Below are positions 34,386-43,006 of a DNA stretch of 64,000 bases, one piece after another. Origin of the DNA: Cryobacterium glucosi (GTDB lineage Bacteria > Actinomycetota > Actinomycetes > Actinomycetales > Microbacteriaceae); the NCBI RefSeq assembly GCF_004402235.1, contig NZ_SOFS01000043.1, forward strand, positions 104,396 through 168,395. Direction: 5' to 3'. The notes beneath the pieces were generated by a model, which searched no databases, was not told the DNA's origin, and worked only from the letters and a program-made list of their open reading frames with translations. The first letter of the stretch is position 1. Each line of letters opens with the position of its first letter. A program made the position numbers and the translations under genes.

Positions 34386-34395
34386 GGTACTGGCA
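34386..34395. promoter_or_regulatory. GGTACTGGCA element, copy 2
   Basis: Second GGTACTGGCA, 22 bp before GTG 34418 of XRE gene 2, followed by GGACCTCCCA. Confidence 0.4.
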
Positions 34396-34417
34396 GGACC
34401 TCCCACCCTCGAGGGAT

Positions 34418-35323
34418 GTGACGTACCGTTTTGGCGTGGACAACAAGACCGAGATTCGTGACTTCCTGGTGACGCGGCGGGCACGCATCACGCCCGAACA
34501 GGCCGGGCTGCCTGACTTCGGTGGGAAGAGGAGAGTCGCCGGACTCCGCCGCGAAGAGGTCGCGATGCTCGCCGGGGTGAGTGTGGACTATTACGTCAGG
34601 CTCGAACGCGGCAACCTCGGCGGCGTCTCCGAGAGTGTCCTCGAGGCCCTGGTACGTGCTCTCCAGCTCGATGAAACCGAGCGGGCTCACCTGTTCGACC
34701 TGGCACGGACGGCCAATGCTTCTGTCGGTACGCGGCGGCGACCAGCCGTCAGCCGGGTTCGCCCCGGTGTCATCATGGTGCTGGATTCGATCGCCGCACC
34801 GGCGTGGCTGCGTAACGGGCGGATGGACATCCTCGCGACGAACGCTCTGGGGCGCGCGTTGTACGCGCCGGTCTTCGACGGCCCGCTGACGCCCCCCAAC
34901 ACCGCGCGGTTCGCGTTCCTCGATCCGAGAGCGGTCGACTTCTGGCCCGACTGGAACCTGATCGCTTCCGGCACGGTCGCGACGCTCCGGGCGGAAGCGG
35001 GCAAGAACCCGTATGACAAGGGCCTGACCGACCTGATCGGGGAGCTCTCGACGAGAAGTGAGGAGTTCCGCATCCGCTGGGCTGCCCACGATGTCTACCA
35101 ACACACGTCAGGGGAGAAACGGCTCCACCACCCCGTGGTCGGCGACCTCGAACTCACCTACGAGGCCATGCAGCTTGTGACGGACGAGGGGCTCACCCTG
35201 CTCGTGTACGGCGCCGAGCCGGGCTCGAAGTCCGCAGACGCCCTCGGCCTCCTGGCGAGCTGGGCTGCGACAGAGGCGCGGGAATCTCGCGCCCTGTCGA
35301 TCGACGAGCACCACGCGGGCTGA
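34418..35323 (+). CDS. XRE regulator with MmyB-like ligand domain
   Basis: 301 aa from GTG 34418; GTG 34436 (VDNKTEIRDFL) is an equally good start. HTH region RRARITPEQAGLPDFGGKRR, GLRREEVAMLAGVSVDYYVR; C-terminal MmyB-like domain from about residue 120. It is paralogous to the gene at 32785 but not a recent duplicate. The aldo/keto reductase gene starts 35 bp downstream, so they are probably co-transcribed. Confidence 0.9.
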   Translation: MTYRFGVDNKTEIRDFLVTRRARITPEQAGLPDFGGKRRVAGLRREEVAMLAGVSVDYYVRLERGNLGGVSESVLEALVRALQLDETERAHLFDLARTANASVGTRRRPAVSRVRPGVIMVLDSIAAPAWLRNGRMDILATNALGRALYAPVFDGPLTPPNTARFAFLDPRAVDFWPDWNLIASGTVATLRAEAGKNPYDKGLTDLIGELSTRSEEFRIRWAAHDVYQHTSGEKRLHHPVVGDLELTYEAMQLVTDEGLTLLVYGAEPGSKSADALGLLASWAATEARESRALSIDEHHAG

Positions 35324-35357
35324 GGAACCCCAGCCCGCCAACGAAAGGAAGAACCAG

Positions 35358-36374
35358 ATGGACTACCGCCTCTTGGGACGCACCGGTGTAGAAGTGAGCC
35401 CCCTGTGCCTCGGCACGATGATGTTCGGCGCCTGGGGCAACCAGGACGTCGACGACTCGATCCGGGTCATCCACCACGCCCTGGATGCCGGGATCAACTT
35501 CGTCGACACTGCCGACGTCTACTCCGGAGGCGGATCAGAGGAGATCGTCGGGAAGGCGCTCGCGGGACGTCGTGACGATGTCGTCCTCGCCACCAAGTTC
35601 TTCATGCCGATGGGGAAGGGCCCGAACCAGAGCGGCGGGTCGCGTAAGTGGATCATGCAGGCCGTCGAAGGATCACTGCGCCGCCTCGGGACCGACTACC
35701 TCGACCTGTACCAGGTGCACCGCCCGAGCGCCGCGATGGACGTCGAAGAGACGCTCGGCGCGCTGACCGATCTGGTCAGGCAGGGCAAGGTCCGTTATAT
35801 CGGCTCGTCGTCGTATTCCGGCAGCCAGATCGTCGAGGCGCAGGTGGCCGCACGCGACCGGAACCTCGCCAGGTTCGTCACCGAACAGCCGCCCTATTCG
35901 CTCCTCGTCCGCGGCATCGAGCAGGATGTCCTTCCCACGGCACGTCGCTACGGCATGGGCACCCTCACGTACAGCCCACTCGCCGGCGGGTGGCTCTCCG
36001 GCAAGTGGCGCAAGGACGCCGCTCCCGTCCCGACCTCGGCGGCACGCCCGAGCGCCCGTTTCGATATGACGAGCGTCGCCAACCAGCAGAAGCTCGAGGT
36101 CGTCGACGCCCTCGCCCGGGTCGCTGACGAGGCCGGTCTCACACTGATCCAGATGGCGATAGCGTTCGTGATCAACCACCCGGGAGTCACCTCGGCGATC
36201 ATCGGCCCGCGCACGATGGAGCAACTCATCTCGCAGCTTCCCGCCGCGGACGTGATCCTTTCCACCGAGGTGCTCGACGCGATCGACGCTCTCGTCGCCC
36301 CCGGCGTCACCTTGAACCCCGACGACAACAGCTACGGAGCGACCGAGCTCACCCCGGCCGCGCGCCGCCGCTGA
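35358..36374 (+). CDS. Aldo/keto reductase
   Basis: 338 aa TIM-barrel oxidoreductase, NADPH-dependent. MDYRLLGRTGVEVSPLCLGT, NFVDTADVYSGGGSEEIVGK (catalytic Asp and Tyr), LATKFFMP (Lys), DLYQVHRP (His), and the C-terminal coenzyme loop TSAIIGPRTMEQL. Ribosome site AAAGGAAG before ATG 35358. It follows XRE gene 2 and ends at repeat A3. Physiological substrate unknown. Confidence 0.93.
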   Translation: MDYRLLGRTGVEVSPLCLGTMMFGAWGNQDVDDSIRVIHHALDAGINFVDTADVYSGGGSEEIVGKALAGRRDDVVLATKFFMPMGKGPNQSGGSRKWIMQAVEGSLRRLGTDYLDLYQVHRPSAAMDVEETLGALTDLVRQGKVRYIGSSSYSGSQIVEAQVAARDRNLARFVTEQPPYSLLVRGIEQDVLPTARRYGMGTLTYSPLAGGWLSGKWRKDAAPVPTSAARPSARFDMTSVANQQKLEVVDALARVADEAGLTLIQMAIAFVINHPGVTSAIIGPRTMEQLISQLPAADVILSTEVLDAIDALVAPGVTLNPDDNSYGATELTPAARRR

Positions 36375-36391
36375 CGATCGCCGTCCTGTCT

Positions 36392-36454
36392 CCGCGAGAG
36401 CGGAGTTTTGGCCCTTAAACCATGGGTTTAAGGGCCAAAACTCCGCTCTCGCGG
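36392..36454. repeat. Intergenic hairpin repeat, subfamily A copy 3 (variant outer stem)
   Basis: 63-bp perfect palindrome: outer arm CCGCGAGAGCGGAGTTTT, inner GGCCCTTAAACC, loop ATG. The inner part equals copies 1-2, but the outer TACACT is replaced by CGGAG on both arms, a compensated change. It lies between the convergent aldo/keto reductase and F420-reductase-like genes. Confidence 0.87.
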
Positions 36455-36496
36455 TAGGGCGGATGCTGCGAGGCCGACGATGAGACCGTGCGAAGG

Positions 36497-37138
36497 TCAG
36501 ACCGTGCGCGGGGCCTTCGCGAGGTTGGCCTCGAGCTCGGCGGTGTTCTGGCGGATGACGTAGGCCGGGCGGTCGCGCTCGACGCGCCAGCTCTCGGAGA
36601 GCGGGCCGATGTTCACGGTGTCGAAGCCGAATTCGTCATACAGCTTCGTGACGAAGTCGGAGGCATCCGCGAAGTCAGACGAGGTCGCGAGCGCGCGCCG
36701 CGCCGGGTCGCCGGCGGGGTGCGCGTCTCCGGTGATGTCGACGGCCATGATGTGGTTGAAGCCCTTCGCGACCCGGGACGTGGGCAGGTGCGCCTGCAGC
36801 ATGCCGGTGACGGTCGCCTCGCCCTTGTCGAGGGCGTCGATGTGGCCGTCGCGTTCGAAGTAGTAGTTGTTGGTGTCGATCACGATCTTGCCGGCGAGTG
36901 GCTCGACGGGCACGTCCGCGTATGCCTTGAGCGGCACGGTCACGACGGCGACGTCTGCGGCCTCTGCCGCCTGGACGGCGGTTCCGGCCGTCGCCTTCGG
37001 GCCGAGTTCGGCCACGAGGTCCGCGAGGGTCTCCGGGCCGCGAGAGTTGCTGATCACGACGTCGTAGCCGCTCTCGATCGCCTTGCGGGCGACCTGGCTG
37101 CCGATGTTTCCTGCTCCGATGATTCCGATAGTTGTCAT
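36497..37138 (-). CDS. NADPH-dependent F420 reductase-like NAD(P)-binding protein
   Basis: 213 aa. Rossmann start TTIGIIGAGNIGSQVARKAI (GxGxxG), VVISNSRGPETLADLV, VPLKAYADVPVEPLAGKIVI, DTNNYY. The F420_oxidored fold transfers hydride between NADPH and F420 in Fno, but many actinobacterial members are simply NAD(P) oxidoreductases. An F420-type LLM enzyme is encoded at 2567. No ribosome site is evident before ATG 37138. Confidence 0.85.
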   Translation of the reverse strand: MTTIGIIGAGNIGSQVARKAIESGYDVVISNSRGPETLADLVAELGPKATAGTAVQAAEAADVAVVTVPLKAYADVPVEPLAGKIVIDTNNYYFERDGHIDALDKGEATVTGMLQAHLPTSRVAKGFNHIMAVDITGDAHPAGDPARRALATSSDFADASDFVTKLYDEFGFDTVNIGPLSESWRVERDRPAYVIRQNTAELEANLAKAPRTV

Positions 37139-37208
37139 GATCGCGACAACGAGGTCCGGGCGGAAAATGTTCCCGCATCAGCGAAAAGTACGCGCCTGGC
37201 GAAATCGT

Positions 37209-38330
37209 TCACACGGCGAATCGGGTGATGGCCGCGGCCGGCCCTCCGCCGGGAACGTCGTCGGCGCGGACCGCGAGCACCCGCGCGCCCGAGAGCAGGG
37301 CCCGGCGGGCGATCTCGTCCACGACGCCGTAGTTGTGGGCGTCGTCGACGTCGTCGAAGGTGATCGCACCGGATTCCTCGTCGACGTACCCCGGGATCTT
37401 CCGGTCGATGTCGACAACGAGGGTGTCGATGGCGCCGTAGGTGGCGGCACGGGCGATATCGCTGAGGTCGGTGGCGCCGCGGCCCTCGTTGAAACGGGCC
37501 TCGATCAGATCGGAGAGTTCACCGAACTGGGCGGCATAGAGCCGGTCCAGCACGGGACGCGCGACGGCCGCGAGCTCCTCGGGAGTCCGTTCGTCGGGGT
37601 TTCCTTCGATGGTCGGGGCGGCGAGGAGCGGATACCCGCTGACCCCGCGGAAGATGCTGTTCAACGGTTCCGCGGTGGCCAGAATGAGTGGCAGGCCCGA
37701 ACCCGTCACGAGTGGCCTGATCGCGGCATCCACCGATCGGGAATACTGGGCGAGGCGCACCTTCTGCCCCTCTGAGCCCTGGATGCGCCCGGACGGTGAT
37801 CGGCCGCTGATCGACGGAAGACCGACGGCGCTCGCCGCGTCAGCAGGCAGGCCGGGCACGTCGACGACGTAGGCTCCCGCGTCCGGCGAGACCTCGACCA
37901 GCCGGGCCGCATTCTGCGACACGGCGAGCACGAACGCCGTTTGCGGGAAGGTGATCGCCCGGAGCAGGGGCTTGATGTACAGGCGATCGGCCACCTCGAG
38001 CACGGAGGGGAGCACGTTGGGCACCCGAAACGTCTGCAGGTGGCCCGAGTAGTGGAAGATCGCGAGCGACCGCGACAGGTAGGACCAGAACTGACGGTCC
38101 TGGATGAGGTCCGCGATCGCGTCCTCGAGCTCTTCGACGGCGGCCCGGCCCGCCCCGGCCTCGGTGAGCTGCCGGGCTGCGGCCGCAACCTGGTTGCGGA
38201 GCTCGATCCGGGACGGTTCGGATTCGGTCGGAACCGGACTCGTGGGCAGATAGATCGAGACGCAGAACGGTTCCCGCACGGCCGCCAGCTGCCGGATCGA
38301 CGTTGGATTGGGGATGTCGGTGTGCAGCAT
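37209..38330 (-). CDS. baeRF-like protein (archaeo-eukaryotic release-factor fold)
   Basis: 373 aa. It resembles bacterial archaeo-eukaryotic release factor (baeRF) families: an N-terminal RNaseH-like eRF1 domain-2 region (FCVSIYLPTSPVP, ELRNQVAAAARQL), a centre with SPSGRIQGSEGQKVRLAQYS, and a C-terminal pelota/L7Ae-like region (GVVDEIARRALLSGARVLAV, RADDVPGGGP). Proposed roles are ribosome rescue or stress-linked translation control; none is proven. The usual GGQ-like loop may correspond to GRIQGSEGQ. ATG 38330 gives the family start MLHTDIPNPTSIRQL. The open frame extends upstream without meaning. Confidence 0.8.
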   Translation of the reverse strand: MLHTDIPNPTSIRQLAAVREPFCVSIYLPTSPVPTESEPSRIELRNQVAAAARQLTEAGAGRAAVEELEDAIADLIQDRQFWSYLSRSLAIFHYSGHLQTFRVPNVLPSVLEVADRLYIKPLLRAITFPQTAFVLAVSQNAARLVEVSPDAGAYVVDVPGLPADAASAVGLPSISGRSPSGRIQGSEGQKVRLAQYSRSVDAAIRPLVTGSGLPLILATAEPLNSIFRGVSGYPLLAAPTIEGNPDERTPEELAAVARPVLDRLYAAQFGELSDLIEARFNEGRGATDLSDIARAATYGAIDTLVVDIDRKIPGYVDEESGAITFDDVDDAHNYGVVDEIARRALLSGARVLAVRADDVPGGGPAAAITRFAV

Positions 38331-38516
38331 GTCTGGCCCGTACCTTCCGGAGAGTCGTTGTCTGGTTTCTCGTGCGTCCCCCGCGACGACGACAGTGTAG
38401 CCCCGGCTCCGGAGGGCCGCGCGGCGCATCCGTGCAGCTGCGGGCCGTAGTGTTCCAGTGAGGTCCGATCGCCAGGATGTCTGGTTCGGGCCGGTCGCGA
38501 CTGAGAGGGATTGAAC

Positions 38517-39506
38517 ATGGAGTATCGCCGTTTGGGCAAGTCCGGGCTGCAGGTCAGCGAGGTGTCCCTCGGGTCGTGGGTGACGTTCGGCAAGCAGGTG
38601 CGCGAGGACGACGCGCTGGCGTTGATGACGCTCGCCTATGACTCGGGGATCAACTTCTTCGACAACGCCGAAGGCTATGAAGCAGGTGCATCGGAGGCCC
38701 TGATGGGGGCCGCGCTGGAGAAGCTCGGCTGGGACCGTGATTCCTACGCCGTGTCGTCGAAGGTCTTCTGGGGCGGATCGAAGCCCACACAGCGGGGCTT
38801 GTCGCGCAAGCACGTGACCGAAGCCTGCCATGCCGCGCTGAAGCGCCTGCGGGTGGACTACCTCGACCTCTACTTCTGCCACCGTCCCGACATCGATACG
38901 CCGATCGAAGAGACGGTCTGGGCGATGCACAACCTCATCATGCAAGGCAAGGTGCTGTACTGGGGAACGTCGGAGTGGAGTGCGCAGCAGATCACCGAGG
39001 CCCACGCCGTCGCCCGTGCCCTGCACATCACGCCGCCGACCATGGAACAGCCGCAGTACAACATGTTCACGCGCCAGAAGGTGGAGAGCGAGTTCCTGCC
39101 GTTGTACGACACCTTCGGCCTCGGCACGACCATCTGGTCGCCGCTGGCCTCCGGGGTCCTCACCGGCAAGTACAACGACGGGGTTCCCTCGGACAGCCGG
39201 ATGAACCTCCCGGGCTACGAGTGGCTCAGGGCGGAGTGGGAATCCGAAGCCGGGAAGGCCAAGCTCGAGAAGGTCCGCAGACTGGCGATCGTCGCCTCGG
39301 ATGCCGGGCTGCCGTTGACGCACCTGGCGCTGCTCTGGTGCCTGCGCAACCCGCGGGTGTCGACGGTGATCCTGGGGGCGAGTAAGAAGGAACAACTGGC
39401 CGACAACCTCGCGGCCCTGGACTCGAAGGCCGCTCTGACCGCCGAGGTGGTCGCAGCGATCGAGGAGATCCTCGGCAACGAACCGCCTGCCCCCCAGCGC
39501 TACTGA
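38517..39506 (+). CDS. Aldo/keto reductase (Kv-beta-like)
   Basis: 329 aa. MEYRRLGKSGLQVSEVSLGS, FFDNAEGYEAGASEALMG (Asp, Tyr), SSKVFWGG (Lys), DLYFCHRPD (His) and C-terminal VSTVILGASKKEQLADNL. The sequence around WGTSEWSAQQITEAH and NMFTRQKVE matches the voltage-gated potassium channel beta-subunit-like reductases. ATG 38517 with GAGAGGGA upstream; TTG 38511 is an alternative. Only distantly related to the AKR at 35358. Confidence 0.93.
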   Translation: MEYRRLGKSGLQVSEVSLGSWVTFGKQVREDDALALMTLAYDSGINFFDNAEGYEAGASEALMGAALEKLGWDRDSYAVSSKVFWGGSKPTQRGLSRKHVTEACHAALKRLRVDYLDLYFCHRPDIDTPIEETVWAMHNLIMQGKVLYWGTSEWSAQQITEAHAVARALHITPPTMEQPQYNMFTRQKVESEFLPLYDTFGLGTTIWSPLASGVLTGKYNDGVPSDSRMNLPGYEWLRAEWESEAGKAKLEKVRRLAIVASDAGLPLTHLALLWCLRNPRVSTVILGASKKEQLADNLAALDSKAALTAEVVAAIEEILGNEPPAPQRY

Positions 39507-39544
39507 CCTCACCCGCGGGGCGCTGGCACCGTCCTTCGGTCGTC

Positions 39545-42142
39545 TTAGTGGACGAGGACCGCGACCGAAATGTCCGGCTGCGGGCGCGCGAAGAGATAAC
39601 CCTGACCGTAGCGGCAGCCCATATCGCGGAGGAGCTCAAGCTGTTCGCTGGTCTCGATTCCCTCGGCGACGACGTCGAGTCCGAGGGAATCGGCCAGGTG
39701 CAGGATTCCGCGTACGATCGCCTGGTCGCGGTCAGAGGAGACAAGGTTGTCGATGAAGGTCATGTCGATCTTGAGTAGATCGACCTCCAGCGAACGGAGC
39801 TGGGCGAACGAGGAATAGCCGGTTCCGAAGTCGTCGATCGCGAGGCGGACGCCGAGATCACGCAGTTCGTCGAACGTGCGGGTCGCCGAATCCATGACGT
39901 CGATAACGGCGCTCTCGGTGAGTTCTAGCCAGAGCTGGCCGGGCGCCAGCCCGGTCTCGAGGAGGGCACGGCGAACGACGGTGCCGAAGTCCGAGCGCAC
40001 GAACTGCCGCGCGGAGACATTGACGCTGACGGCTTGATCGGCATCGAGCGAAGTGGCCGCAGAACACGCCTGCCGAAGCACCGCGCGGCCGATGTCCCTG
40101 ATCAGCCCGGTCTCCTCGGCGATCGCGATGAAATCGCCCGGCGCGACAATGCCGATTTCCGGTCGCCGCCAGCGCGCCAGGGCCTCGGCGGCCGCGACCC
40201 GCGGGTTCTGCAGGTCGACGATCGGCTGGTACCAGGTCTCGATCTCACTGCGTCCGACAGCAGTGCGAAGCCCGATCTCCGTGTCGACCCGCCGGCGGAT
40301 GCGCCCGCGCAGGTCGTCGTTGAACACCTCATACCGGGCGCGACCCTGGTCCTTCGCCAGGTACATCGCCTGGTCGGCCTGCCGGAGCAGCGTCTCGGCG
40401 TCCTCGGTACCCGTGCTGACGGCGATGCCGATGCTCGTGTCGACCATTGCGGTCTGGTCGCCGATCTCAATGGGCAGGGACACCGCGGCTTGCACCGCCT
40501 TTGCGATCCGGCGTGCCTCCGCGCCCGTGCCGATGTCGGGACAGAGCACGACGAATTCATCGCCGCCGATCCGGGCGACCGTGTCAGAGGCCCGGACCGC
40601 CGCGCGCAGCCGGACCGCGATCTGGGCGAGGACCGCGTCGCCGGCGTGGTGGCCGAGGCTGTCGTTGACGACCTTGAAGCGGTCGAGGTCGATGAAGAGC
40701 AGGCCGACTCCACGGTGCGCCCTGGCGGCGAAGAGGAGTGCCTGGTCGAGCCGGTCGAGCAGGAGCAGGCGGTTGGGCAGGTCCGTCAGGGGGTCGTGAA
40801 AGGCGAGGTGCTCCACACGCGCCTCCGCCGCTCGCACGGCCGTGACGTCGGTGACGCTCAACAGGTAGCCGGTGACGCCGGTCGTGTCGAGAATCCGGGT
40901 GGCGCTCGCCTGCACCCATTTCGCCTCACCGGTCAGGGTCTGGAACCGGAACGTCGATTCAAAGGCGGCACCGGATGCGACGGTCGTCCTCCACGCGTCG
41001 ATCACCCGCTCCGCGTCGTCGGCGTGGATGTTCCGGCCCCAGCCGTCTCCCCGCGACGCCTCGACGCTCAGTCCGGTCATTCGCATCCACTGCTCGTTGG
41101 TTGTGACGACGCCGCCGCCGGCGTCGAATTGCACGATGCCGACGGGCGCGATGCGGATGAGCGCGTGCAGTCGCTCGGCGGTCCTGGCCAGTTCGCGGGT
41201 ACGGTCGTGCACCGCGCTCTCCAGGGTTGCATTGGCCACGGCCAGGGCGTCGAAAGCGCCGTCCCGTTGGATGTCGAGCGCGCGGAGCCGTCCGGCCGCG
41301 ATCCAGGCGACGCCGAGGACGAGCCCGATGGTGGACGAGACGAGCAGCGCGTTGCCCAATTCGGCGTCGAACCAGCCTTCTCGCTGGGCCCAGAGGCGCA
41401 GCCAACCAAGAAAGAACGGACCGAGAATGATAATGGGGAGACCGCTTCGGAGTAGCCGGCCCGCACTCCGGCGGTCGCGGACCAGGCCGACCAGCCCGAT
41501 ATCCGGTCGTTCGTACAGGATGGCCGCGGCGATCGCGCCCACGCAGAGAACGGTGAGCGTGGAGATGTTCAGCGGCCGGCCGGGGTCACTCACGGCCGAT
41601 ACTCCGTAAGCGGCGCTGAGGATCGTCAGGAGCACCAGCAACAGGGTGAGAACGGCGAAGCCGGCGGTGACGGCGGCACCCGCCACGCCACGGAGGCAGA
41701 AGGCGAGTCCGAGGAGCACGAGGGAGAGTGCGGTCCCGATCGCCATTCTTGGTGGCGAGCCACCGAGGCGGAGCCCCGGCAGGAGAACGTCGACGCCCAG
41801 GCCAACGCCCGAGACGTATTCGGCGAGGGTCAGTCCGCCGATGACGGTCGCGACGGCGCCCAGCGCTGTCGCGACCGCCGGGCGGTCGGCGAGGGCGAGG
41901 GCGACCGCGAGAACGAGGAGCCCAACGATCGTTGTCGGCTTCATGACGTCGTGTGGCAACGCTGCGCCGGTCGACAGGTCGAGCATGTACCACCGGACCA
42001 GGGAGAAGAGGGTCACCAGGGCGACGAGGGCGGAAACGACCCGACTGTCACGGCTGACGCGCACCACCGCTCCCCCCAACTGCCGGGCATTGGTGCCGGT
42101 CGACACTTGAACAGTACTGGCTTCCGATGCGGTGCCGTGCAC
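39545..42142 (-). CDS. Membrane PAS-GGDEF-EAL protein (c-di-GMP turnover)
   Basis: 865 aa from GTG 42142. Residues about 35-285 hold several membrane helices; a PAS domain (about 325-430) follows a short coiled segment (VHDRTRELARTAERLHALIR). The diguanylate cyclase domain has an intact GGDEF (about 525, RIGGDEFVVLCPD), and the phosphodiesterase domain an EAL signature (AEALARWRRPE, about 651) with DDFGTGYSS and LKIDMTFID. Both halves look catalytically competent. GTG 42106 is an alternative start with a -10-like AGTACT 6 nt upstream. It stands alone and is bounded upstream by repeat B2. Confidence 0.92.
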   Translation of the reverse strand: MHGTASEASTVQVSTGTNARQLGGAVVRVSRDSRVVSALVALVTLFSLVRWYMLDLSTGAALPHDVMKPTTIVGLLVLAVALALADRPAVATALGAVATVIGGLTLAEYVSGVGLGVDVLLPGLRLGGSPPRMAIGTALSLVLLGLAFCLRGVAGAAVTAGFAVLTLLLVLLTILSAAYGVSAVSDPGRPLNISTLTVLCVGAIAAAILYERPDIGLVGLVRDRRSAGRLLRSGLPIIILGPFFLGWLRLWAQREGWFDAELGNALLVSSTIGLVLGVAWIAAGRLRALDIQRDGAFDALAVANATLESAVHDRTRELARTAERLHALIRIAPVGIVQFDAGGGVVTTNEQWMRMTGLSVEASRGDGWGRNIHADDAERVIDAWRTTVASGAAFESTFRFQTLTGEAKWVQASATRILDTTGVTGYLLSVTDVTAVRAAEARVEHLAFHDPLTDLPNRLLLLDRLDQALLFAARAHRGVGLLFIDLDRFKVVNDSLGHHAGDAVLAQIAVRLRAAVRASDTVARIGGDEFVVLCPDIGTGAEARRIAKAVQAAVSLPIEIGDQTAMVDTSIGIAVSTGTEDAETLLRQADQAMYLAKDQGRARYEVFNDDLRGRIRRRVDTEIGLRTAVGRSEIETWYQPIVDLQNPRVAAAEALARWRRPEIGIVAPGDFIAIAEETGLIRDIGRAVLRQACSAATSLDADQAVSVNVSARQFVRSDFGTVVRRALLETGLAPGQLWLELTESAVIDVMDSATRTFDELRDLGVRLAIDDFGTGYSSFAQLRSLEVDLLKIDMTFIDNLVSSDRDQAIVRGILHLADSLGLDVVAEGIETSEQLELLRDMGCRYGQGYLFARPQPDISVAVLVH

Positions 42143-42159
42143 GCAGTCCGGTTCGCCTC

Positions 42160-42220
42160 CGCGAGAGCGGGTGAATCGTCGTTCTGCCGCGCTCAGAACG
42201 ACGGCTCACCCGCTTTCGCG
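42160..42220. repeat. Intergenic hairpin repeat, subfamily B copy 2
   Basis: 27-bp stem starting CGCGAGAGCGGGTGAATCG, 7-nt loop CCGCGCT. One A.C mismatch and two G.T pairs on the right arm (GGCTCACCC). It is the only copy between tandem genes (VOC upstream, GGDEF-EAL downstream, both minus strand). Confidence 0.85.
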
Positions 42221-42246
42221 AGGAAGGGGGAGGTGTGGGGGCGGGC

Positions 42247-42693
42247 TCAGGCGGGCGACTCCCAGATTTCCAGCTGGATGCCGTCGGGGTCGCGCAGGTA
42301 GGCCCACTTGGAACCGATCAGGGCGCCGGAATCGAGAGTGACGGGCGGTGCGTTGAATACCGCGCCCTTCTCGACCAGGTCCCGGTATGCCGCGTCGAGG
42401 TCCGACACTTCGAGGCACACATGCGCGCTGCCGACATCACCATTGCTTCGATCGAAGTCGCGCCCCTCCGGGTTGTGGTATTCCAGGAATTCCAGGCGGG
42501 TGTTCCCGATCATGATCATCGAGAATGCCAGCGCGGCATCGTTCACCTGGACGCTGCGGGAGAGTGCCTCTCCCGAACCCTCGCTGACGGGACCAGGAGT
42601 GAGCCCGAACATTCGCGAGTACCACTCGAAGGAACGCTTCATGTCGCGCACCGTCACTCCGACGTGGTGCACTCCGAGAACCTGGAAGGCCAT
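42247..42693 (-). CDS. VOC family protein (glyoxalase/dioxygenase fold)
   Basis: 148 aa. One pair of beta-alpha-beta-beta-beta modules: VLGVHHVGVTVRDMKRSFEW and SAHVCLEVSDLDAAYRDLVE, with the metal-ligand set His (VHHVGV), Glu (LEFLEY), His (SAHVCL) and Glu (QLEIWE). VOC enzymes isomerise, open or rearrange substrates at a divalent metal. ATG 42693 chosen with AGGAGAGA upstream. It is divergent from the ribose-type ABC operon and shares a control region with the 21-bp operator. Confidence 0.9.
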   Translation of the reverse strand: MAFQVLGVHHVGVTVRDMKRSFEWYSRMFGLTPGPVSEGSGEALSRSVQVNDAALAFSMIMIGNTRLEFLEYHNPEGRDFDRSNGDVGSAHVCLEVSDLDAAYRDLVEKGAVFNAPPVTLDSGALIGSKWAYLRDPDGIQLEIWESPA

Positions 42694-43006
42694 CTGACTC
42701 TCTCCTCTGCGTCCCGCCGCACTGCGGGTCGCTGTCGTCGTGTTGTCACTCGACTCACATTCTGCTGCGTCGGGATCGCTTTGTACAGTGTCACTACACA
42801 AGTGTGCACCGATCGCGCACGCCGGATCGCGGGGGATGGTCCTTCGCGGTGGTCGAGGACGATCCACCTTCCCCAAACCTCGGCGTTGCCGATTCTCGAA
42901 TCGTTACCGGCAACTACTTGTGAACAGCTCAGGACTTTTGTAAAGTGACGCTCAACACACAGCGCGTGACATCGACGTTGCCCGGTGAGAATTGTTGGGA
43001 GAAAGC
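42694..43006. other. VOC / ABC operon divergent control region
   Basis: 313 bp without a gene. It holds the 21-bp operator at 42781-42801 and a possible plus-strand promoter TTGTGA (42919-42924), 16-bp spacer, TAAAGT (42941-42946) for the ABC operon. Confidence 0.6.
42781..42801 (-). promoter_or_regulatory. 21-bp operator, copy 1
   Basis: On the minus strand it reads TTGTGTAGTG-A-CACTGTACAA and matches the operator at 49034-49054 at 19 of 21 positions. Imperfect palindrome. The cognate regulator is not obvious. Confidence 0.6.
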
